Below, in pieces: positions 1-8,956 of a stretch of 64,000 nucleotides of DNA (within the stretch, counting starts at the first letter, position 1; the number at the start of each line of letters is the position of its first letter). A model generated the notes under the pieces. It saw nothing but the letters and a program-made list of their open reading frames with translations. It was not told the DNA's origin and did no database searches. The stretch comes from Hyphomicrobium denitrificans ATCC 51888 (lineage in GTDB: Bacteria; Pseudomonadota; Alphaproteobacteria; Rhizobiales; Hyphomicrobiaceae), in contig NC_014313.1 in the NCBI RefSeq assembly GCF_000143145.1, positions 2,666,001-2,730,000 of the forward strand. Reading direction: 5' to 3'. The position numbers and the translations under genes are program-made.

Positions 1-447
1 GACGTACCAGTAGTAGCCATAGGCGTGGAGCGAGAAGAAGTCCGCGACGCCGCCGAGACGCAGGCGGTCGATGGCGTTACCGACCGCACCGCCAATGATC
101 AGTCCGAGTCCGATCGACATCAGGCGGCTGGCGCCGGAGCGATTGAGCCAAAGCCAGAGACATGTGCTCGCGAAGAGCGCGAACCCCGTCAACAAATACT
201 GGCCGATCGGGCTTTCCTGATTGAACAGCGAATAGCTGATGCCGATGTTCTTGACATACGTGATGTCGAAGAACGGAAAGATCTGCACACGGCCTTTATT
301 GGCGATGTCGTAGACGGACAGCATCCACCACTTGTGGAGTTGGTCGATGGCGACGATCGCGACGATGATGGCGAGCGCCAGCGGCGCGGTGCGGCCCCAG
401 ATAAAGCTGTTCGGACGCTGCACCTGAGGAACAGGCTCGACGTTCAT
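1..447 (-). CDS. lspA: Lipoprotein signal peptidase (signal peptidase II), partial
   Basis: Cleaves the signal peptide from diacylated prolipoproteins in the inner membrane. The gene runs off the left edge, so only about the N-terminal 149 codons are present. It starts at the ATG at 445-447. Reading minus, I see an N-terminal membrane segment (LALAIIVAIVAIDQL) carrying the early Asp, then the family motif GGAVGNAIDRL followed by GGVADFFSLHA. These contain the two catalytic aspartates (motifs GNxxDR and VxDF). It lies downstream of ileS on the same strand, as in many proteobacteria (ribF-ileS-lspA order), but 364 bp containing two repeats separate the two genes. Confidence 0.93.
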   Translation of the reverse strand, partial: MNVEPVPQVQRPNSFIWGRTAPLALAIIVAIVAIDQLHKWWMLSVYDIANKGRVQIFPFFDITYVKNIGISYSLFNQESPIGQYLLTGFALFASTCLWLWLNRSGASRLMSIGLGLIIGGAVGNAIDRLRLGGVADFFSLHAYGYYWYV

Positions 448-610
448 GATGCTGCTCCTGCTGGCTCGACATTGTTTTGCCGTCGCACGCTGGCGGAGAT
501 GCTGCGCGCGAGGCGACCGGCTAAGCTGATTTCACGCCGGGAGAATGGCAGAGTTCGGAATATGCCCGGCCGATGATTGCGATAAAGCGCGCGATCGCGC
601 TTGGTGCGAT

Positions 611-648
611 CCCCCCACCCCCGACCCCTCCCCGCGAGGGGGAGGGGA
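611..648 (+). repeat. GC-rich palindromic repeat, family A, copy 1
   Basis: C-rich arm followed by CCCCTCCCC, a short centre and GGGGGAGGGG, forming a hairpin. It matches copies at 761-799 (opposite orientation), 17179-17215 and 18848-18885. Together with the 761 copy it forms an inverted doublet that fills much of the ileS-lspA gap. Otherwise the 448-811 gap shows no credible gene. Confidence 0.85.
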
Positions 649-760
649 GACGTGGGGGAATGCATCGCCTTGATTGGCGACGTGGAGTGCTCACTCGCAA
701 CGAGATCGTGTGCGGAGTGGTCGATCGGTGCGTGCAAACAATGAGGGGCAGCGCGCGCGT

Positions 761-799
761 TCCCCTCCCCTTGACGGGGAGGGGTTAGGGGTGGGGTGA
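761..799 (-). repeat. GC-rich palindromic repeat, family A, copy 2 (inverted relative to copy 1)
   Basis: CCCCTCCCC-TTGA-CGGGGAGGGG followed by a G-rich arm. It is the reverse complement of the family A consensus. It ends about 12 bp beyond the ileS stop, so it could act as a processing or termination hairpin for ileS mRNA. That role is inference. Confidence 0.85.
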
Positions 800-811
800 C
801 GGCGGATGCCA

Positions 812-3800
812 TCACGCGACGGCCTCGGCGTCGAGTTCGCGGACTGCGGCGGCGTCCCGGGCCGAGAGATCGGGATAGGCGGGGTCGGACCCGACGTCGT
901 TCGTGATGCGCCAGGAGCGCGCGCACTTCTTGCCTTCCGCGCGTTTGACGACGACGCCGACGCCGTCCTCGTTCGGCAGCGTGAACGCTCCGGCAGGCAC
1001 AGCTTTATCCGAGATCGAAATATCCGACGTGATGCAGACCTCGGCCATGTCGACGCCTTCGAGGCCAGACATCAGATCGGCATCGGTGACGTAGACTTCG
1101 GGCGCCGCTTCGAGCGATGAGCCGATTTTCTTGTTGGCGCGTTCGATCTCGAGCGCTCCCGTCACGACGCTGCGGACTTCCTTCACGCGATCCCACTTGG
1201 CGGCGAGATTGTCGTCACGCCATTCGCGCGGGATTTTCGGGAACGGCAACAGGTGGATGCTCTCGCCGCCGTTCGGGCGATACTGCAGCCACGCTTCCTC
1301 CGCCGTGAACGACAGGATCGGCGCAAGCCATTTGAGCAGCGTATCGCAAAGCTTGTCGATGACCGTCAGCGCGGCTTTGCGCTTCAGGCTTGACGGCGGC
1401 TCGCAATAAAGCGTGTCCTTGCGGATATCGAAATAGAACGCGGAAAGCTCCGTGTTCATGAACTGCGTGAGCAAGCCCACGATCTTGCGATAGTCGTAAG
1501 TCTCGTAGGCTCTGCGAACGTCGTGGTCGAGTTCGGCAAGCCGGTGCAGCATCAGACGCTCGAGCTCGAACGGCTTCATGTCCTTGAACGCGACCGCGTC
1601 GCTTGGCTTGAAGTGCGCGAGCGCGCCGAGCATCCAGCGCAGCGTATTCCGCAGCTTGCGGTAGGTTTCCGAAAACGTCTTCAGGATTTCCGGTCCGATG
1701 CGGAGATCGTCGGAATAGTCCGAGGCCGCAACCCAAAGGCGCAGAATGTCGGCGCCGGACTTCGCGATCACATCCTGAGGCGCGACGACATTGCCCAGGG
1801 ACTTCGACATCTTCTGCCCCTTCTCGTCGAGGACGAAGCCGTGCGTCAGCACGACGTCATAGGGGGCGTCGCCACGCGTACCGCACGACTCGAGCAGCGA
1901 AGAATGGAACCAGCCGCGATGCTGGTCCGAGCCTTCGAGATACATGACGCGATCCTGGCCGCCGTCGCGCTTGCGGCGCAGACCTTTGAAGCCGGGAAAC
2001 GCAACCGGATCTTCGAGCGTGAAGGCGTGCGTCGATCCTGAATCGAACCAGACGTCGAGCACGTCCTTGACCTGTTCCCACTTCGCCAGATCCTTGTCGG
2101 CGACGAGGCCTTTCAGGAAGCGCTCTTTCGCGCCTTCCTCGAACCAGACGTCGGCGCCCTTTTCGGCGAACGCTTTTTCGATGCGCGCGGCGAGTTCGTT
2201 GGACTTCTTGAACTCTGGACCCGGGATGACCTGATCCGTTTCGACATTGCGGAAAACAGTGATCGGCACACCCCACGCACGCTGGCGCGACACGACCCAA
2301 TCGGGGCGGTTCTCGATCATGCCGGTGATGCGGTTCTCGCCCGCCGCCGGCACCCATTCGACGCGCTTGATTTCATCGAGGGCGAGATGGCGGAGCGTCG
2401 GAGAATTATCCTCTGCGCTCGGCGGCCGGCTCCCCGCAGGGGAGTCGCCGAGCGCCAACTTAGTGTCCATCGAAATGAACCACTGTGGCGTGTTGCGGAA
2501 GATGACCGGCTTCTTTGAGCGCCACGAATGCGGGTACTGATGCTTCAAGCGTCCGCGCGCGATGATGTTGCCCGCTTCGGCCAGCGCCTTGATGACCGCG
2601 TCGTTGGCATCGCCCTTGTCGCCGTTCTCCTTCAGCACGCGTTTGCCTTCGAAGCCCGGCGCGGACTTCGTCAGCACGCCGTCGGCGTCGACAGTGAACG
2701 GAACCTCCGTGTCGATGCCGCGGTCGCGCAGCGCCTTCTGGTTTTTTGTCCAGATGTTGTAGTCGTCGGCGCCGTGACCGGGCGCGGTGTGCACGAAGCC
2801 CGTGCCGGTATCGTCGGTGACGTGATCGCCGTCGAGCAGCGGAACGTCGAAGGTGTAGCCGAGCGATGCGAGCGGGTGCTCGCAGACGAGGTGGCGAAGC
2901 TCGAACGCGTTGACGCTCCAGCGCTTCTCGTAGGCTTCGACCTTCGCCGCTTTCATCACGTCGGCGGCAAGCTTGTCGGCGAGGATGTAGCGATCGCCAA
3001 CCTTCGCCCAATTGTTTTCGGGCGCGGCCGTGACTTCATACAAACCGTAGGCGATGCGCGAGGAAAAGCTAATGGCGCGGTTGCCCGGGATCGTCCACGG
3101 AGTCGTCGTCCAGATGACGACCGACGCGCCCTCTAAGTTTTCCGGCGTCAATTCAGGGTGCAGTTCCGGCGGGATATCTTTCGTTGCCGGCTCCTCGTTC
3201 GGCGACAGCGGCTTCACCGGAAACTTCACCCAGATCATGTCGGACTGGTGGTCCTGGTATTCGACCTCGGCCTCGGCGAGCGCCGTTTTTTCGACGACGC
3301 TCCACATCACCGGCTTCGAGCCGCGATAGAGCAAGCCGCTTTCCGCGAACTTCATCACCTCGCGTGCAATGATGGCTTCGGCGTTGTAGGCCATCGTCGA
3401 ATAGGGATGCGCCCAGTCACCGACGACGCCGAGACGTTTGAATTCCTCGCGCTGCACGTCGAGCCAGTGCGCGGCGAACTTGCGGCATTCATCGCGGAAG
3501 GCGTTGATCGCGACCGGATCGAGGAAGTTCGGCTTCTCCTTGCCCTTGGCGCGATACTGCTCCTCGATCTTCCATTCGATCGGCAGGCCGTGGCAATCCC
3601 AGCCGGGCACGTAGTTGGAATCGTGGCCGAGCATCTGCTGCGATTTGACGACAAGGTCCTTCAGGATCTTGTTCAGCGCGTGCCCGATGTGGATGTTGCC
3701 GTTCGCATAGGGCGGGCCGTCGTGCAGTGTGAATTTCACGCGGCCTTTCGATTCCGCACGCAGCTTTTCATAGAGACCGATGTCGGCCCAGCGCTTCAGG

Positions 3801-3964
3801 AGCTTCGGCTCAAGCTCGGGCAATCCGGCGCGCATGGGAAAGTCGGTCTGGGGCAGAAACAGCGTCTTGCTCCAGTCGCGGCCCGTGGCTTCGGCGGCTG
3901 GCGCGCTGGCAGCGCCCGATTTGGCGGCACCCGGCTTGGTGGCGGCCTTCTGGTCTTTCGACAT
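812..3964 (-). CDS. ileS: Isoleucyl-tRNA synthetase
   Basis: Charges tRNA-Ile in the cytoplasm; class I synthetase with an editing domain. About 1050 residues. The HIGH signature appears as [10 protein letters not shown] near residue 95, and the KMSKS signature as [10 protein letters not shown] in the second half. I start at the ATG at 3962-3964 (MSKDQKAA) because GAAGGAAAG lies just upstream; a longer reading from 4048 lacks this site. Two oddities. An extra loop at about residues 503-520 is encoded by a near-perfect DNA palindrome (separate entry). The C-terminal zinc-binding CxxC typical of bacterial IleRS reads KKCARSWR with no later Cys pair, so that zinc site looks lost. Downstream on the same strand is lspA. 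Confidence 0.97.
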   Translation of the reverse strand: MSKDQKAATKPGAAKSGAASAPAAEATGRDWSKTLFLPQTDFPMRAGLPELEPKLLKRWADIGLYEKLRAESKGRVKFTLHDGPPYANGNIHIGHALNKILKDLVVKSQQMLGHDSNYVPGWDCHGLPIEWKIEEQYRAKGKEKPNFLDPVAINAFRDECRKFAAHWLDVQREEFKRLGVVGDWAHPYSTMAYNAEAIIAREVMKFAESGLLYRGSKPVMWSVVEKTALAEAEVEYQDHQSDMIWVKFPVKPLSPNEEPATKDIPPELHPELTPENLEGASVVIWTTTPWTIPGNRAISFSSRIAYGLYEVTAAPENNWAKVGDRYILADKLAADVMKAAKVEAYEKRWSVNAFELRHLVCEHPLASLGYTFDVPLLDGDHVTDDTGTGFVHTAPGHGADDYNIWTKNQKALRDRGIDTEVPFTVDADGVLTKSAPGFEGKRVLKENGDKGDANDAVIKALAEAGNIIARGRLKHQYPHSWRSKKPVIFRNTPQWFISMDTKLALGDSPAGSRPPSAEDNSPTLRHLALDEIKRVEWVPAAGENRITGMIENRPDWVVSRQRAWGVPITVFRNVETDQVIPGPEFKKSNELAARIEKAFAEKGADVWFEEGAKERFLKGLVADKDLAKWEQVKDVLDVWFDSGSTHAFTLEDPVAFPGFKGLRRKRDGGQDRVMYLEGSDQHRGWFHSSLLESCGTRGDAPYDVVLTHGFVLDEKGQKMSKSLGNVVAPQDVIAKSGADILRLWVAASDYSDDLRIGPEILKTFSETYRKLRNTLRWMLGALAHFKPSDAVAFKDMKPFELERLMLHRLAELDHDVRRAYETYDYRKIVGLLTQFMNTELSAFYFDIRKDTLYCEPPSSLKRKAALTVIDKLCDTLLKWLAPILSFTAEEAWLQYRPNGGESIHLLPFPKIPREWRDDNLAAKWDRVKEVRSVVTGALEIERANKKIGSSLEAAPEVYVTDADLMSGLEGVDMAEVCITSDISISDKAVPAGAFTLPNEDGVGVVVKRAEGKKCARSWRITNDVGSDPAYPDLSARDAAAVRELDAEAVA
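2415..2455 (-). repeat. Palindromic element inside ileS, translated in frame
   Basis: GCGCTCGGCG (2415-2424) pairs with CGCCGAGCGC (2446-2455), and an inner CTCCCC/GGGGAG stem (2430-2435/2439-2444) closes a GCA loop. Read in the ileS frame it encodes roughly [14 protein letters not shown], a segment that ordinary IleRS lacks between the WFISMD motif and the [14 protein letters not shown] block. Both reading frame and synthetase motifs continue intact on each side, so it is a tolerated insertion. Confidence 0.75.
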
Positions 3965-4163
3965 CGGATGAATCTTTCCTTCAAAATCAGCGGGCGTTCT
4001 AGCAATTGCGCCGCGCCTTAGCAAAGCGGCATGGGGAGCCTTTGCCACACCGGCGGAGCGCCGTTTCGGGAGGACAAACCGGCGCGGTCCGCGGGAAGCG
4101 GATTTTTCGTCTTTATCAGCCGCCCATTTATGCTAGACGCGGGGCGAACAACGGAGATTTCCC

Positions 4164-4274
4164 ATGCAGATGACAGATTCCCGCCGCCGCCAGATCCAGG
4201 CACGGCAGCGCAAGGCCAAGAACGCAGCAAAGCGCGCCGCGAAGATCGCAAAGCGCGAGCGCAACCAAGCTTAA
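4164..4274 (+). CDS. Very small Lys/Arg-rich protein, 36 residues
   Basis: An ATG-to-TAA frame begins MQMTDSRRRQIQ and continues with Arg/Lys/Ala repeats (KAKNAAKRAAKIAKRERNQA). GGAG lies 7 nt upstream of the ATG. Nearly half the residues are basic, and the rest is Ala/Gln-rich, so it should form a cationic helix. Nucleic-acid or ribosome binding is a guess. It sits on the plus strand between the divergently read starts of ileS and the end of ribF (both minus), so it has its own promoter or none. I recall similar tiny basic ORFs annotated as hypothetical in Hyphomicrobiales but cannot verify that here. Confidence 0.55.
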   Translation: MQMTDSRRRQIQARQRKAKNAAKRAAKIAKRERNQA

Positions 4275-4301
4275 CGCAAGCACACGCGGGCGGATGTCGG
4301 C

Positions 4302-5228
4302 TCAGTTGGCCGACAACACCGCTTTCGCCTGCGCGATATCGGCTTCCATCTGCACGACCAGCTCTTCGGCCGAGCGAAACCGGCGATCGCTCCGGATAAA
4401 GTCGATGAACTCGACTTCGATCTCGCGGCCATAGATGTCGCCGTTGAAGTCGAACAGGAACACCTCCAGCACCGGATGACCGTCGTCGAACGTCGGGCGC
4501 GTACCGAGATACGCCGCTGCGTCGTACGTCTGGTCGTCAAGATGCGTGCGAACGGCGTAAATGCCGTGGCCGAGCGTCGTGCCTTTCGGCATCGGAATGT
4601 TGGCGGTCGGATATCCCATGCCGGTGCCGCGCTTGGCGCCGCCGATCACGCGGCCGGAGACGCGCCACGGCTCACCAAGCATGTGCGTCACGCCTTTGAC
4701 GTCGCCCTGCGCCAGATGCAGGCGAACGCCCGAAGATGAAAAGACCGCGCCGTCTTCGGCAATCGGCGGCATGACAGTGACGCCGAAGCCAAGCTCCTCG
4801 CCCGACCTTACCATCAGCTCCGGATTGCCGCCGCGCTTGTGGCCGAAATAAAAATCGTAACCGATGACGACGTGCGCCGCGCCGAGGCCGGCAACAAGCA
4901 CGCGCTCGATAAAGGCTTCGCCGGGAAGCGCTGCCAAATCGGCATCGAAAGGCTCGACGAACACCAGATCGAGGCCAAGCTTCTCGAAAATCGCGAGCTT
5001 GCGGTTGAGAGTCGTCAGACGGAACTGCACTTCGTTCGGCTGGAAGAACTCGCGCGGATGCGGTTCGAAAACCATCGCCGCCGATGCCGTGCCCTTCTCC
5101 CGCGCCTTGGCCTTCGCCTCGCGGATCAGCGCGCGATGACCGCGATGAACGCCGTCGAAGTTGCCGATCGCGATCGACGCGCCGCGATGTTCCGGCGGCA
5201 CATGCTTATGGCCGTGAATGACGTGCAT
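4302..5228 (-). CDS. ribF: Bifunctional riboflavin kinase / FAD synthetase
   Basis: Phosphorylates riboflavin to FMN and adenylates FMN to FAD. 308 residues, the usual length. The N-terminal nucleotidyltransferase domain shows GNFDGVHRGH at residues 22-31. The C-terminal kinase domain shows GYPTANIPM near residue 210, then GHGIYAVRT and LEVFLFDFNGDIYG. The start is the ATG at 5226-5228. It is on the same strand as ileS but separated by the small plus-strand ORF. Confidence 0.97.
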   Translation of the reverse strand: MHVIHGHKHVPPEHRGASIAIGNFDGVHRGHRALIREAKAKAREKGTASAAMVFEPHPREFFQPNEVQFRLTTLNRKLAIFEKLGLDLVFVEPFDADLAALPGEAFIERVLVAGLGAAHVVIGYDFYFGHKRGGNPELMVRSGEELGFGVTVMPPIAEDGAVFSSSGVRLHLAQGDVKGVTHMLGEPWRVSGRVIGGAKRGTGMGYPTANIPMPKGTTLGHGIYAVRTHLDDQTYDAAAYLGTRPTFDDGHPVLEVFLFDFNGDIYGREIEVEFIDFIRSDRRFRSAEELVVQMEADIAQAKAVLSAN

Positions 5229-5286
5229 GCACCGCGCGTTCCTTCAATCCCGACGCTGCCTGAAGACCTTCGAGCCTACCCTGCTC

Positions 5287-5724
5287 TCACCTCGGACGCG
5301 AGGGAACCATCAGGACGGCTTCGCCCGTGAGGACCGGTTTGCCCGCGACCGTGCAGACACAATCGAACCGCGCCCGCTTCTTATCGGGGATCAGCTCGAT
5401 AATGCGAACGAGCGACTCGACGCGATCGTCGATCTTCACCGGGCCTTTGAAGAACAGGGACTGCGACACGTAGATTGCGCCGGGGCCCGGCAGTTTCATG
5501 CCGAACAGAGCGGAGATGTAGCCCGCCGAAAGAATGCCGTGCGCGATGCGTTCCTTGAAGATCGTCCCTGACGCGTAATCGGCGTCGAGGTGCACCGGGT
5601 TGTAGTCACCCGACAGCGCCGCGTAGGCGACGATATCCGCCTCGGTGACGATGCGCGACATCGAGGCTTCCTGACCGACCTCCAAGTCCTCGAAATATTT
5701 GGTTCGACCGGCTGTCGCGAGCAT
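5287..5724 (-). CDS. MaoC-family (R)-hydratase / dehydratase
   Basis: Hot-dog fold enoyl-CoA hydratase type protein of 145 residues. The hydratase motif is visible as YAALSGDYNPVHLDADYA, with the catalytic Asp and His. I chose the ATG at 5722-5724 (MLATAGRTKYFEDLEVG) because GAGGA lies about 9 nt upstream; a longer frame to 5778 has no such site. Family members hydrate 2-enoyl-CoA with R stereochemistry in fatty-acid or PHB-linked metabolism. The exact substrate cannot be read from sequence. It lies 58 bp upstream of ribF on the same strand, so co-transcription is possible. Confidence 0.9.
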   Translation of the reverse strand: MLATAGRTKYFEDLEVGQEASMSRIVTEADIVAYAALSGDYNPVHLDADYASGTIFKERIAHGILSAGYISALFGMKLPGPGAIYVSQSLFFKGPVKIDDRVESLVRIIELIPDKKRARFDCVCTVAGKPVLTGEAVLMVPSRPR

Positions 5725-5876
5725 CCCATTGTCCTCGTTGCATTTACTAGGCCGTAGGTCGCCGTAATGTCGCCCCAAACCTGCCGCGCGACACTAACGC
5801 TTCATAAACGCTTGCCGCAACTCTATGACCGCTCTTGAGGCTGCGGCGTTCTTGCATGGTGGAAACCATTCCAGCC

Positions 5877-5905
5877 TTGCGTCGGATGACGCGAAAGCGT
5901 TATAA
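5877..5905 (+). promoter_or_regulatory. Putative sigma-70-type promoter for trcR
   Basis: TTGCGT (5877-5882), a 17-bp spacer and TTATAA (5900-5905) lie 72 bp upstream of the trcR start, in the right orientation. Only a motif match. Confidence 0.4.
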
Positions 5906-5976
5906 GCCGCTATTCCCTTCAATTTACCTTTGCACTGGCTCTCGCGGACGCGCGGGGGACCGAAAGAGGATTATCC

Positions 5977-6768
5977 ATGAGCGACCGCCGCCCCCTGATG
6001 CCGAAAGCCACCGCCGTCTGGCTGGTGGAGAACACGGCGTTGTCATTCGACCAGATCGCCGAGTTCTGCGGGCTGCATCCTCTGGAAGTCAAAGGCATCG
6101 CCGACGGCGAGGTCGCCCAGGGCATCAAGGGCATGGACCCGGTCACGAACGGTCAGCTGACGCGCGATGAAATCGCGAAGGCGGAAAAGGATTCGTCGCA
6201 CAAGCTGCAGCTCGCGGAGAGCAAGGTTCAGCTGCCGCCGCTGCCGCAGACCCGCAAGGGGCCGCGCTATACGCCCGTCTCGCGCCGTCACGACCGGCCG
6301 AATGCCGTGCTCTGGCTGCTTCGCAATCATCCGGAACTCAAAGACAGCCAGATCATGCGCCTCGTCGGCACGACGAAGCCGACCATCGCGCAGATCCGCG
6401 ACCGCACGCACTGGAACTCGGCGCAGCTGACGCCGCAGGACCCGGTCACGCTCGGGCTTTGCTCTCAGATCGACCTCGATGCCGAGGTGAAGAAGGCGGC
6501 GAAGCGCACCGAGCGCGATCGCAAGGATTCGGGTCTCGATCAGGAAAAGGCCGGAACGCTGCTGCCGGCTTCGGAAACGACGGCCTCCTCGACGACGGCT
6601 CAGATCCTGGCGCCCAAGGCCGCCGAGGAAGCTCCGGAGGAAACTCCCGAGCAGGAACAGGCGCGCGTCTTTGCGAAGCTCAAGGGCATGACGTCTCCGA
6701 AGGCAGAAGAAGAGACCGACGAAGACGACAGCAAGCCCGAGGACAGCAAAGAGCCGGACGGCGAGTAA
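5977..6768 (+). CDS. trcR: DUF1013 / TrcR-like cell-cycle transcriptional regulator
   Basis: 263 residues; begins MSDRRPLMPKATAVWLVENTALSFDQIAEFCGLH, the hallmark of the DUF1013 family restricted to Alphaproteobacteria. It contains two helix-turn-helix-like repeats: TALSFDQIAEFCGLHPLEVKGIADG near residues 19-45 and NHPELKDSQIMRLVGTTKPTIAQIRD near residues 115-145. The C-terminal 80 residues are acidic and low complexity (EEAPEETPEQEQ, then EEETDEDDSK). Databases call the family a cell-cycle transcriptional regulator (TrcR), and I rely on memory for that. The gene is alone on the plus strand and convergent with the SulP gene, 9 bp away. Confidence 0.85.
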   Translation: MSDRRPLMPKATAVWLVENTALSFDQIAEFCGLHPLEVKGIADGEVAQGIKGMDPVTNGQLTRDEIAKAEKDSSHKLQLAESKVQLPPLPQTRKGPRYTPVSRRHDRPNAVLWLLRNHPELKDSQIMRLVGTTKPTIAQIRDRTHWNSAQLTPQDPVTLGLCSQIDLDAEVKKAAKRTERDRKDSGLDQEKAGTLLPASETTASSTTAQILAPKAAEEAPEETPEQEQARVFAKLKGMTSPKAEEETDEDDSKPEDSKEPDGE

Positions 6769-6777
6769 CGCCCCCGC

Positions 6778-8496
6778 CTAGCCTTCTTGTGTTGGAGCGC
6801 TCTCGCGGGCTGCGGCGAGCGCGTCCTCCAGTGTCGCCGCGTAGTGGATCAGCGGTCTGCGCAAGCCGGCGTTCAACAGCGTGCGCCGGACTTGTTTGCT
6901 CGTCGACGTGAAGTAGACCGTCGTACCCGCACGATTGAGCTTCTTCGCGAAGCCTTCGAGCGACTTGGCGGCGGTGCTGTCGACGAAGGGCACCTCGGAA
7001 AAGTCGAGAATGAATGCTTTCGGGTGCGCGCCGATGCGGTCGAGCACGGCGCCTACGGTTGCCGTCGCACCGAAAAAGAAAGCGCCGGAAATCCGGTAGA
7101 CCATGACGCCTTCGTCGGTGACGCGGGGCATCTCCGTTCCGTCGCCTTCGGCGCTGTCGGCCTGATCGTCGGCTATCAGCACGCTGCCTGTCTCGACTTC
7201 GACGGCTTCGGCCATGCGATGCAGAAACAGGAACGCGCCGAGCGTGACGCCGACGGCGATCGCGATGGTCAGTTCGACGAAAATCGTCAGCAGGAATGTC
7301 GCGAGCAAAACGGCTGCGTCGCCGCGTGACGACCGGATCAGGCTGAGAAATTCGCGCTTTTCGGCCATGTTCCACGCCACGACCGCGAGGACGCCGCCGA
7401 GCCCGGCGAGCGGGATGTAGATCGCGAGCGGCGCCGCGACCAGCATGAACAGCAAGACGAAGCCCGCGTGCAGCATTCCCGATACGGGTCCGTGCGCTCC
7501 GGCGCGGACGTTGGTCGCGGTGCGCGCGATCGTGCCGGTCACGCACATTCCACCGAAGACGACAGCGGCGCAATTGGCGAAGCCTTGGGCGACGAGTTCG
7601 CAATTCGACCGGTGCTTGCGGCCCGTCATTCCGTCGGCGACGACCGCCGAAAGGAGGCTTTCGATTGCACCGAGAAGCGCGATCGAAAGCGCATCGGGAA
7701 CGGCTGCCTGAATTTTCGCGAGGGTGATTTCGGGAAAGGCGGGTGCCGGCAACATGCGCGGAACGCCGCCGAAGCGCGATCCGATCGTCGCGACATCGAG
7801 ATGCAGAAACGCTGTCAGAGCCGCCGTCACGCCGACCGCGATGAGCATGCCAGGCCAATTCGGCCTCAAACGCCGGATGCCGAGAATGATGGCGATCGAG
7901 AGAAGCGATATGAAGACGGTCGACGGGCGGATCGAGCCGATTGCCGAGGCGATCGCCTCGATTTTCGGGATGAGCGCGGCCGGCTCGTGCGCGATGTCGA
8001 GGCCGAGCATGTCCTTCACCTGGCTGGCGAAGATGATGACGGCGATGCCGGTGGTGAAGCCGACCGTGACGGGAAACGGGATGTATTTGATGTATGTCCC
8101 GATGCGTAGATAACCGGCAGCGATCATGATGATCCCGGCCATCGCGGTCGCGATCACCAGGCCTTCATAACCCGCGCGTTCGACGATCGACGCGATCAGG
8201 ACGATGAAAGCTCCGGCCGGGCCACCGATCTGAAACCGGCTGCCACCAAGAGCCGAAATCAGAAAACCTCCGACGACGGCGGTAAACAGGCCTTTCTCCG
8301 GCGACAGGCCGGAACCGATCGCGATCGCCATCGACAGCGGCAACGCCACGATCGCAACGGTGAGACCGGCGACTGCGTCGGCGCGAAGCGCGGCCAAGCC
8401 GTAACCTTCGCGCAGAACCGTCACGAGCTTCGGCGTGAAAAGCTCCGCAAGGCTCGGCGTCGCGCGCTTCGTTGCAGTCGTCGTGGACGCAGACAT
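6778..8496 (-). CDS. SulP-family anion permease with C-terminal STAS domain
   Basis: Inner-membrane transporter of the SulP/SLC26 family, about 572 residues. The membrane domain begins near residue 35 with LRADAVAGLTVAIVALPLSMAIAIG and contains GGPAGAFIVLIASIV; further hydrophobic segments run to about residue 420. The C-terminal STAS domain shows FILDFSEVPFVDSTAAKSLEGF. Substrate (sulfate, bicarbonate or dicarboxylate) cannot be decided. I start at the ATG at 8494-8496 (MSASTTTATKR), preceded by GAGAGAATGAG. A TTG at 8550 overlapping the XRE stop is possible but weaker. It lies 50 bp downstream of the XRE gene on the same strand. Confidence 0.9.
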   Translation of the reverse strand: MSASTTTATKRATPSLAELFTPKLVTVLREGYGLAALRADAVAGLTVAIVALPLSMAIAIGSGLSPEKGLFTAVVGGFLISALGGSRFQIGGPAGAFIVLIASIVERAGYEGLVIATAMAGIIMIAAGYLRIGTYIKYIPFPVTVGFTTGIAVIIFASQVKDMLGLDIAHEPAALIPKIEAIASAIGSIRPSTVFISLLSIAIILGIRRLRPNWPGMLIAVGVTAALTAFLHLDVATIGSRFGGVPRMLPAPAFPEITLAKIQAAVPDALSIALLGAIESLLSAVVADGMTGRKHRSNCELVAQGFANCAAVVFGGMCVTGTIARTATNVRAGAHGPVSGMLHAGFVLLFMLVAAPLAIYIPLAGLGGVLAVVAWNMAEKREFLSLIRSSRGDAAVLLATFLLTIFVELTIAIAVGVTLGAFLFLHRMAEAVEVETGSVLIADDQADSAEGDGTEMPRVTDEGVMVYRISGAFFFGATATVGAVLDRIGAHPKAFILDFSEVPFVDSTAAKSLEGFAKKLNRAGTTVYFTSTSKQVRRTLLNAGLRRPLIHYAATLEDALAAARESAPTQEG

Positions 8497-8546
8497 CTCA
8501 TTCTCTCGAAATCTGTTCGCCGGGGTCAATGCGCGTGGTGCGGCGA

Positions 8547-8867
8547 TCAATCGGCCGTTCGCGGCAAGCTCCGCTTTTTGCCGACCGTCGGAGGCGCGGA
8601 CATCGCGACCGGAACCGCTGCCCGCTCTTTCATGCGAACGCCGCGGCCCTGTCCGGTGCTCGGCGTGGTCTCGCCGATCAATTCGACGCCGGCTGCTTCG
8701 AAGGCCCCGACGACCTTCATCAGCGTGGCGACGATGCCCCGCACGTTGCCTTCACTTGCTTCCATGCGCTGGATGGTCGGCAGCGAAACGCCCGCAAGCT
8801 CGGCCAGGGTCTGCTGGTCGATGCCGAGAAGAGCCCTCGCGGCTCGCATTTGCGCTGCTGTGATCAT
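8547..8867 (-). CDS. XRE-family helix-turn-helix regulator
   Basis: 106 residues. The N-terminal 65 residues form a Cro/CI-type HTH: QMRAARALLGIDQQTLAELAGVSLPTIQRMEAS. A basic, Pro-rich tail follows. It lies immediately upstream of the SulP gene on the same strand, so it probably controls that operon and itself. An AT-rich promoter region with two dyads (8904-8920, 8940-8956) precedes it. The target and effector are unknown. Confidence 0.87.
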   Translation of the reverse strand: MITAAQMRAARALLGIDQQTLAELAGVSLPTIQRMEASEGNVRGIVATLMKVVGAFEAAGVELIGETTPSTGQGRGVRMKERAAVPVAMSAPPTVGKKRSLPRTAD

Positions 8868-8903
8868 CGTCGCATATCGGGTGCAAGCGTGAGCTTTAAC
8901 TTA

Positions 8904-8920
8904 TGATGTTTTATACATCA
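8904..8920. promoter_or_regulatory. Dyad TGATGT-N5-ACATCA, likely XRE operator
   Basis: Perfect 6-bp arms around TTTAT within an unusually AT-rich stretch, 37 bp upstream of the XRE start. XRE regulators commonly bind such dyads in their own promoters. Assignment is by position only. Confidence 0.5.
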
Positions 8921-8939
8921 ATATATACTTTTGAAGCAT

Positions 8940-8956
8940 GATACGAGAGTCGTATC
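8940..8956. promoter_or_regulatory. Second dyad GATACGA-N3-TCGTATC
   Basis: Perfect 7-bp arms around GAG, 19 bp beyond the first dyad, in the 308-bp divergent region between the XRE gene and the acyl-CoA synthetase. The sequence differs from the first dyad, so a different protein may bind, or it is a hairpin. The rest of the gap has no gene I can support. Confidence 0.45.

Noticed and set aside
444..926. A 160-residue open frame on the minus strand spanning the ileS-lspA gap
   Set aside because: Its translation is Arg/Pro-rich read-through of the GC-rich palindromic repeats and the ileS end, with no family resemblance.
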